A DNA stretch of 38,494 bases from JBEVNR01 sp040507985 (GTDB lineage Bacteria; Pseudomonadota; Alphaproteobacteria; Rickettsiales; UBA6187): positions 1-38,494 of the forward strand of contig JBEVNR010000010.1 in the NCBI GenBank assembly GCA_040507985.1. Direction: 5' to 3'. Below are positions 34,019-38,494 of the stretch, piece by piece. The notes under the pieces were generated by a model. The model worked only from the letters and a program-made list of their open reading frames with translations. It was not told the DNA's origin and searched no databases. The first letter of the stretch is position 1, and every line of letters begins with the position of its first letter. Made by a program: the position numbers and the translations under genes.

Positions 34019-35116
34019 TTGCGCCGAGACGACGCCTATTTCATGGAGTTGGCCGACGCGTTAGGCCGGGCGGCGGCGGGAGACGCGGCGGAAAATCCGG
34101 CGGTTGGCTGCGTTATCGTTAAAGATGGCGTCGTCGTCGGTTACGGCGCCACCGCCAAAGGCGGACGTCCCCACGCCGAAATCGAGGCCCTCCTCTGCGC
34201 CGGTGCGTTAGTCGAAGGCTCAAATGTTTACGTCACGCTTGAGCCTTGCTCCCACTTCGGAAAATCCCCTCCATGCGCAAGCGCCCTGATAAAAGCGAAG
34301 CCCGCGCGAGTCATTTATGCGGCGCTCGATCCGGACGTCCGCGTCAGCGGCAGGGGAGTCGCAGCCCTTCGCGACGCCGGCATTCGCGTGGAACGCATGC
34401 CTTTCGCGCCCATACCGAAAGGCGCCGAAGGATTTTTGTTGCGCAGGCGTACCGGCTTACCCCACGTCACCCTGAAAATCGCGGCGTCGACGGACGGGAA
34501 AACTGCGTGTGCGAGCGGCGACAGCCGATGGATCACCGGCGATCGCGCCCGTGACTTCGTTCATCGCCTTCGCGCCGAAAGCGACGCCGTCATGATAGGC
34601 GGGGAAACGGCGCGGCGCGACGATCCGCGTTTAGATTGCCGATTGCCGGGGTTGCAAAACCGCTCTCCGCTCCGCGTGATATTGAACGCCAACGCCGACG
34701 CCATAACGGAAAGTTCTTTTTCGGTGCATTCTTCGGCCACGCCGACTTGGATAATGAAACGACCGGACGCCATCCCCCCGTCCTTTGCAAAAAAATTTCC
34801 CCATTTACGTTACGTGTCGTGTCCGGAAATACGCGAAGGCGCGCTTGACGTAAAAGCCGCCTGCGAAATATTGGCCGAAAACGGCGTCAACCGCCTACTC
34901 GTCGAAGCGGGAGGAAGACTCGCCGCCGAATTTCTGCGCTATCATTTATGGAACGACATATACTGGTTCACGGCGCCCGTTTTCGTCGGCAGCGACGGAA
35001 AATCGGCTTATGCAACGCCATCACCTTTCCTTATGGCGGAAGCGCGACGCCTTTCTTTAGCTAAAACGCTAAGTTTTTATCCGGATTTCTCCTTTATATT
35101 TAAAAATTGTGTATAA
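34019..35116 (+). CDS. ribD: riboflavin biosynthesis bifunctional deaminase/reductase
   Basis: The product is 365 residues from a TTG directly after the dsbA-like stop, with AAGGCGG upstream; starting there keeps the conserved DDAYFMELADAL helix, which an internal ATG would cut. The deaminase domain (1-145) has the zinc site H52-A-E54 and C77/C86 (LEPCSHFGKSPPC). The reductase domain follows (VTLKIAASTDGKTA, SRWITGDRARDFVHRLRAESDAVMIG, VNRLLVEAGGRLAAEFL). It carries out steps two and three of riboflavin synthesis. Other rib genes are not linked, and no FMN riboswitch is seen. Confidence 0.94.
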   Translation: MRRDDAYFMELADALGRAAAGDAAENPAVGCVIVKDGVVVGYGATAKGGRPHAEIEALLCAGALVEGSNVYVTLEPCSHFGKSPPCASALIKAKPARVIYAALDPDVRVSGRGVAALRDAGIRVERMPFAPIPKGAEGFLLRRRTGLPHVTLKIAASTDGKTACASGDSRWITGDRARDFVHRLRAESDAVMIGGETARRDDPRLDCRLPGLQNRSPLRVILNANADAITESSFSVHSSATPTWIMKRPDAIPPSFAKKFPHLRYVSCPEIREGALDVKAACEILAENGVNRLLVEAGGRLAAEFLRYHLWNDIYWFTAPVFVGSDGKSAYATPSPFLMAEARRLSLAKTLSFYPDFSFIFKNCV

Positions 35117-35177
35117 TTTTACTTTTTATAAAGAGGTGCGGGCGCATAATAACGATAGGGGAAGAAGGAGAAACATC

Positions 35178-35513
35178 ATGACGTCCTTATTGGCTTCGCA
35201 TGGCGACGGAAGCAGAGACATTATCGTCGATCCGGCCATCGTGCAAAAAGCGTTGGAAGCAAAAAAAAACGACGCCGCCGATCGCGCCGACGCGCTGGAC
35301 TTCACCATATTGCAACGCGCGCGTCTTAACGTGCGCCTTTACCTAGTGTTCGGCGCAAGCGGCGAGCAAAAAGAGGTGGAAGCATTGACCGCCGGCGAAG
35401 CCATTGAAAAAAGCGGCGTCCCCTTCCCCACGAAGGTACAGCAAAGGTTTTTGCGCATGCCGGACGTCATCGACGGCAAAGATCTGGAAAATTTCGGTCG
35501 CGTAAGGATGTAA
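35178..35513 (+). CDS. small unknown cytoplasmic protein
   Basis: The ATG at 35178 has GAAGGAG 7 nt before it, so the longer frame from 35109 is rejected. The product is 111 residues, with no signal peptide or membrane segment. The N-terminal half is Ala/Asp/Lys-rich and helical (VQKALEAKKNDAADRADALD); the C-terminal half looks mixed (ARLNVRLYLVFGASGEQKEVEALTAGEAI seen in parts). It follows ribD by 61 bases and may be cotranscribed. I do not recognise the family. Confidence 0.6.
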   Translation: MTSLLASHGDGSRDIIVDPAIVQKALEAKKNDAADRADALDFTILQRARLNVRLYLVFGASGEQKEVEALTAGEAIEKSGVPFPTKVQQRFLRMPDVIDGKDLENFGRVRM

Positions 35514-35623
35514 ATTTACGTCGCGCGCACGCTATCGCTCACTGCTATAACTCCCAATCCTTACCTTTAAGAGCACGTTGCGTTATTATTGATAATTTTG
35601 TCCGGCACATGCGTCAATTCAAC

Positions 35624-35651
35624 TTGACTCCCCAAAAAAATGTGGTACACA
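35624..35651 (+). promoter_or_regulatory. weak candidate promoter of tRNA-Val
   Basis: TTGACT (35624-35629) lies 16 nt before TACACA (35646-35651). The -35 is good, the -10 poor. Confidence 0.3.
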
Positions 35652-35693
35652 GGTCAATCGTTTAGGTAAGACTATAAAAGCGATTAATGTTTT

Positions 35694-35770
35694 GGGCGAG
35701 TAGCTCAGCTGGCTAGAGCGTCCGGTTTACACCCGGCAGGTCGGGGGTTCGAATCCCTCCTCGCCCACCA
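35694..35770 (+). tRNA. tRNA-Val (anticodon UAC)
   Basis: A 77-base cloverleaf with encoded CCA. Acceptor GGGCGAG pairs with CTCGCCC. The D arm is GCTC...GAGC. The anticodon loop TTTACAC gives UAC, and the stem closes CCGG/CCGG with a mismatched first pair. The T arm contains GGTTCGAAT. The IS1-family remnant starts about 110 bases beyond it. Confidence 0.95.
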
Positions 35771-35883
35771 TCCAAGACGCACCTATTTTTTACGAAGAAA
35801 TTGAGCGGCGAAGCAGCCGAAAACAAAGGGTTTCCCTCGTCCAAAAAAGGTTTCGGACAAGCGGTTTTAAAAATATCCGCTTT

Positions 35884-36470
35884 TTGGGGGTAGTTTTAAA
35901 CCTTAAAGATATTAGGCGCTTTTGCGAAGAGTTTAGCGGCGGCAACGAATTTTGCGGCGAACGCGGGCGGATCGGTCTTTTTTTGGGTTTCAGCAACGTG
36001 TCGGTCCTTAAACGGATACGTGAATTCGGAGAGAAATTGAGCGACATTACGAACGACGAACCCGTCAGGACGATAGAATTAGACGAGATGCATACTTCTA
36101 TAGGTCAAAAAAAACTATTGTTGGATATGGATTGCCGTTGATCGACATGGGAAAAGATTCCTCGACTGCGTATTGGGCTGCCGGGGAACCGCCACCGGAG
36201 AAAAGCCGCGGGAAGCCGTAAAAGATCAAGCGGAGGGACAAGTTAATGACCGACTATTGGAAGCCGTATGCGGAATTCGTCCCGGCAGCGCAGCATATCC
36301 AATCCAAGGCTGAAACTTTTATGACGGAGGGGTATAACAGCCTGTTCAGGCATCTTCTCGCAAGGCTCCGCCGCAAAACCAAGTGTTACAACAAGCGCAA
36401 GAAAATGCTTGAACATTCCGTCAAGCTTTAAATGGCAAAGAAAAACGGAATATTATCTATACTGGATTAG
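35884..36470 (+). pseudogene. IS1-family transposase, frameshifted and nonsense-mutated
   Basis: Three frames must be joined. Frame A (from about 35884) gives LGFSNVSVLKRIREFGEK and IELDEMHTSIGQKK. At an A8 run (36107-36114) the homologous frame moves by +1 to NYCWIWIAVDRHGKRFLDC. Near 36243 it moves again to TDYWKPYAEFVPAAQHIQSK and ends LARLRRKTKCYNKRKKML. TAA replaces a Leu codon in SVKL-LMAK, and a final TAG is at 36468. DDE-type acidic residues are visible (ELDE, TDYWK). Upstream of LGFSNVS the similarity is blurred, so the 5' limit is uncertain and the N-terminal zinc-finger part seems lost. It is a dead copy of the element whose end opens the window. Confidence 0.75.
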
Positions 36471-36578
36471 CAATGCCAATTATTTCCGTCGCACTTCGGA
36501 CAATTCATGCCTTGCTCCGCTATGTGGCAACCCCTTGCTGAAAGTTATATAGCAGATCTATACTTGGATAGCAATGCC
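36462..36578 (+). mobile_element. two IS1-family right ends in tandem
   Basis: ACTGGATTAGCAATGCC ends at 36477 and a second similar end, ACTTGGATAGCAATGCC, at 36578, about 100 bases apart. This suggests nested or repeated insertion followed by deletion. The sequence between them codes for nothing recognisable. Confidence 0.5.
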
Positions 36579-36623
36579 AAAAATTTAAGTAAAAATATGT
36601 GAGTGCAGCTGCATACGCCATGC

Positions 36624-37367
36624 CTACGCATGCCGTTGCCGCAACAGCAAGTAATTGACGGCCAACCAGAACAGGGCGAGCGAGCCAAAATAGGACAGAT
36701 GGGTGAGGCCGATCAGCCCTTCGGTCATTTCCTGAAATTGGGTGATGAAGCTGAAATAGCTGATAGTGTCAAGCAACGGTTGGGGTGCGCCGGCGGCGGA
36801 GAAGAAGTCCAGCACCATCGGGTAGCCGCTGGCGATGAATAAAAAACATATTACGGCGGTGACGACGAACGCCACGACCTGGTTGCGGGTCGCGGCGCTG
36901 ACCGCGAGGCCGATTCCCAGATAGGCGCCGGCCATCAGCGCGCTGCCGAGATAGCCCGCGACGATGCGCCCGTTATCGGGGTCGCCCAAATAGTTGACGG
37001 TCATCCATATCGGGAAGGTGCCGGCAACGGTCGCGACGACGAACGTCCAGGCCGCGAAAAATTTTCCCGCGATGGCTTCGGCGGTCGAAACGGGCAGGGT
37101 AAGCAATAATTCCGACGTGCCTTGCCGCGTTTCCTCCGCCCACAACCGCATCGACACGGCGGGAATAAAGAACAAGAACAACCACGGATGCCAGCGGAAA
37201 AATCCATCGAGATTCGCTTGTCCGCCGTCGTAGAAATTTCCCAAATAGAACGAGAACATTCCCGCCAGCAGCAAAAACGCCACCGACAGCACGTAGGCGA
37301 GCGGGGTGTCGAAATATTGGCGAAGCTCGCGCTTGTAGACGGCTTTACATCCGCGTAAGGCGTTCAT
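36624..37367 (-). CDS. ABC-2 type transporter permease (GldF-like)
   Basis: The ATG at 37367 (MNALRGCKAVYKRELRQYFDTPLAYVL) has GGGA 8 nt upstream and is preferred over one at 37382. The product is 247 residues with six membrane segments. RELRQYFDTPLAYV, PAVSMRLWAEETRQGTSELLLTLPVS and ISYFSFITQFQEMTEGLI (seen in parts) are typical of GldF-type permeases. It pairs with the ATPase gene 21 bases upstream. Substrate is unknown. In many proteobacteria a GldG-like auxiliary protein and a DUF4340 protein follow; here IS debris begins within 50 bases of the stop. Confidence 0.88.
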   Translation of the reverse strand: MNALRGCKAVYKRELRQYFDTPLAYVLSVAFLLLAGMFSFYLGNFYDGGQANLDGFFRWHPWLFLFFIPAVSMRLWAEETRQGTSELLLTLPVSTAEAIAGKFFAAWTFVVATVAGTFPIWMTVNYLGDPDNGRIVAGYLGSALMAGAYLGIGLAVSAATRNQVVAFVVTAVICFLFIASGYPMVLDFFSAAGAPQPLLDTISYFSFITQFQEMTEGLIGLTHLSYFGSLALFWLAVNYLLLRQRHA

Positions 37368-37388
37368 GACTCTATATCCCATGCATTT

Positions 37389-38363
37389 TTAGGCCGCGTC
37401 GCGGACGGTTTCCGGTTCGGCGCTTCCTCCGGTCAGCGCGCAAAACGCGTCTTGCAGCGAGGGCGCGCGCTCTTCGATGCGGTCCGGGTAAATTTTTCGC
37501 TCGGCTAACGTTTGCGCGATTTCCGCCAGCGCGTTTTTGCCCGGCGCCGTGTCTATGGCGTAGACGTCGCCGGCGTCGGAAAGTTTTTCGACGCCGCGCA
37601 CGTGCTTGACGGTTTCCAGCTGCTTCAGCGCGTCTTTCGGCAGGGCCTTTCGGAAGGAGAGGCACAACCGGCTTTCGCCGCCGGCCCGCGCCCGCACTTC
37701 TTGCAGCGTGCCGCGCGCGACGATCTCGCCCTTGGCGATGAGGGTCGTGCGGGTGCAAAGCCGCTCCACTTCCTCTAAGATATGGGTGGACAGCACGACC
37801 GCCTTTTCCTTGGCCATGTCTTCGATGAGGCGATGCACCTCGCGTTTTTGGTTAGGGTCAAGCCCGTCCGTCGGCTCGTCTAAAATCAATACTTCCGGAT
37901 CGTGCAACAGCGCCTGCGCCAAGGCCACGCGGCGGCGATAGCCTTTGGAAAGTTCGTCCAACGGCCTGTACCATACGTCGGAAAGCCTGAGCGCGACGTT
38001 CACGAAATCGAGCCGCTCCTCTAGTTTTCCGCCCGTCACGCCGCGCGCGTCGCCGATAAACCGCAAGAACGCGTCGGCGGTCATGTCGAGATAGAGCGGT
38101 CCGCCTTCGGGAAGATAGCCGATATGGCGGCGACATTCCTTCGATTGCGTCGCGGCGTCGAACCCGCACACGCTCGCGCTGCCGGAATCGGGTCGCAAAT
38201 AGCCGCACGCCATGCGCATGGTGGTGGATTTTCCCGCGCCGTTCGGCCCTAAAAATCCGAGAATCTCTCCCTTGCCGACGGAAAACGACACGTCGCTCAC
38301 CGCCCGCACGCCGCCGAAACTTTTCGTGAGTTTTTCAATGCGAATAGACGGCTCGATCGTCAT
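37389..38363 (-). CDS. ABC transporter ATPase (GldA-like)
   Basis: The ATG at 38363 gives MTIEPSIRIEKLTKSFGGVRAV; the frame extends 5 codons to a TTG. The product is 324 residues. Walker A GPNGAGKST, Q-loop region GYLPEGGPLY, signature LSKGYRRRVALAQAL, Walker B VLILDEPTDGLDP and H-loop STHILEEVERL are all intact. The last ~100 residues are the C-terminal extension common to ABC-2 exporter ATPases (SRLCLSFRKALP onward). It energises the permease encoded just downstream. The function of the pair is not deducible. Confidence 0.9.
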   Translation of the reverse strand: MTIEPSIRIEKLTKSFGGVRAVSDVSFSVGKGEILGFLGPNGAGKSTTMRMACGYLRPDSGSASVCGFDAATQSKECRRHIGYLPEGGPLYLDMTADAFLRFIGDARGVTGGKLEERLDFVNVALRLSDVWYRPLDELSKGYRRRVALAQALLHDPEVLILDEPTDGLDPNQKREVHRLIEDMAKEKAVVLSTHILEEVERLCTRTTLIAKGEIVARGTLQEVRARAGGESRLCLSFRKALPKDALKQLETVKHVRGVEKLSDAGDVYAIDTAPGKNALAEIAQTLAERKIYPDRIEERAPSLQDAFCALTGGSAEPETVRDAA

Positions 38364-38409
38364 ACCTGTTCCCGCCAATAACGTAAAACCCGCAACGCGG
38401 ATTTTTGTC

Positions 38410-38440
38410 AGTATATAAGGCGGAAGGTTAATTAAACCTT
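38410..38440 (-). promoter_or_regulatory. candidate promoter/operator upstream of the ABC pair
   Basis: A TATACT -10 on minus (38415-38410) lies beside a dyad AAGGTT-AATTA-AACCTT (38424-38440) that would overlap the -35 region. The -35 itself is poor, which together with the dyad hints at a regulated promoter. Confidence 0.35.
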
Positions 38441-38494
38441 AACGCGCCTTTGGTCACAGGGCGAAAACATACGTTAATTTTATTCTTCTTCGTC

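Noticed and set aside
34019..35116. FMN riboswitch for ribD
   Set aside because: ribD starts directly after the dsbA-like stop, leaving no untranslated leader, and no such fold is seen nearby.
35578..35660. Integration site (att) at tRNA-Val
   Set aside because: An IS remnant follows the tRNA gene, but no integrase gene or repeat of the tRNA 3' end was seen in the window.
36101..36130. Programmed -1 frameshift at the A8 run of the IS1-family transposase
   Set aside because: The homologous frame downstream is reached by +1 (or -2), not -1, and a second frameshift and a nonsense codon follow. Decay explains it better.
1..38494. CRISPR array, rRNA operon or toxin-antitoxin pair
   Set aside because: No regularly spaced short repeats, rRNA-like sequence or recognisable toxin-antitoxin gene pair was found; the repeats present are dispersed and about 140-155 bases long.

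Overview
The window reads as an accessory-rich stretch of an alphaproteobacterial chromosome with moderate GC (a little above 50% by eye). The assignment rests on family-level resemblance and gene pairing: argD followed directly by argF, a yebC-ruvC ATGA overlap, a ~100-residue L28, a 780-residue MaeB, and three head-tail genes like those of the alphaproteobacterial gene transfer agent (GTA). Decayed IS1-family ends at both edges, miniature inverted-repeat elements and several orphan membrane or secreted proteins suggest a rearranged, possibly host-associated genome. No database search was possible, so host association is inference.

Layout. 1-131 holds the 3' end of an IS1-family element. 422-1711 is an orphan polytopic membrane protein, convergent with a solo RND efflux permease (1844-4942, minus). 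A dispersed repeat, an orphan zinc-ribbon protein (5375-6559) and a 143-bp miniature element follow. 6929-10396 encodes a large NfnAB-like fused flavoprotein. Further repeats, a Sel1-type secreted protein and a cold-shock gene with a strong terminator lead to a minus-strand housekeeping block transcribed as yebC-ruvC-rpmB-plsY-dnaB (16568 down to 12632). argD-argF-ggt runs on plus (16753-20617). Three minus-strand genes (20620-21939) encode adaptor-, stopper- and tail-terminator-like phage/GTA proteins.

Next come two orphan membrane proteins facing each other (22151-23449 plus, behind a consensus sigma70 promoter; 23664-24503 minus). A long minus-strand run follows, transcribed DUF5329-lytic transglycosylase-recO-sufE-maeB-acpS-gcvT-mreC (31854 down to 24633), with mostly overlapping or very short junctions. 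On plus there follow a secreted orphan protein unusually rich in N-x-S/T (32203-32952), a DsbA-like thiol oxidoreductase, ribD, a small unknown protein and tRNA-Val(UAC). The right edge has a frameshifted IS1-family transposase and a GldA/GldF-type ABC exporter pair on minus, whose usual downstream partners are absent next to the IS debris.

The most unusual signals are: (i) a ~30-nt hairpin core shared by four intergenic repeats that carry two different kinds of terminal inverted repeat; (ii) two orphan extracytoplasmic proteins in which about half of all Asn residues are in N-x-S/T sequons, in one case only in the extracytoplasmic segment; (iii) the isolated, order-permuted head-tail gene trio.
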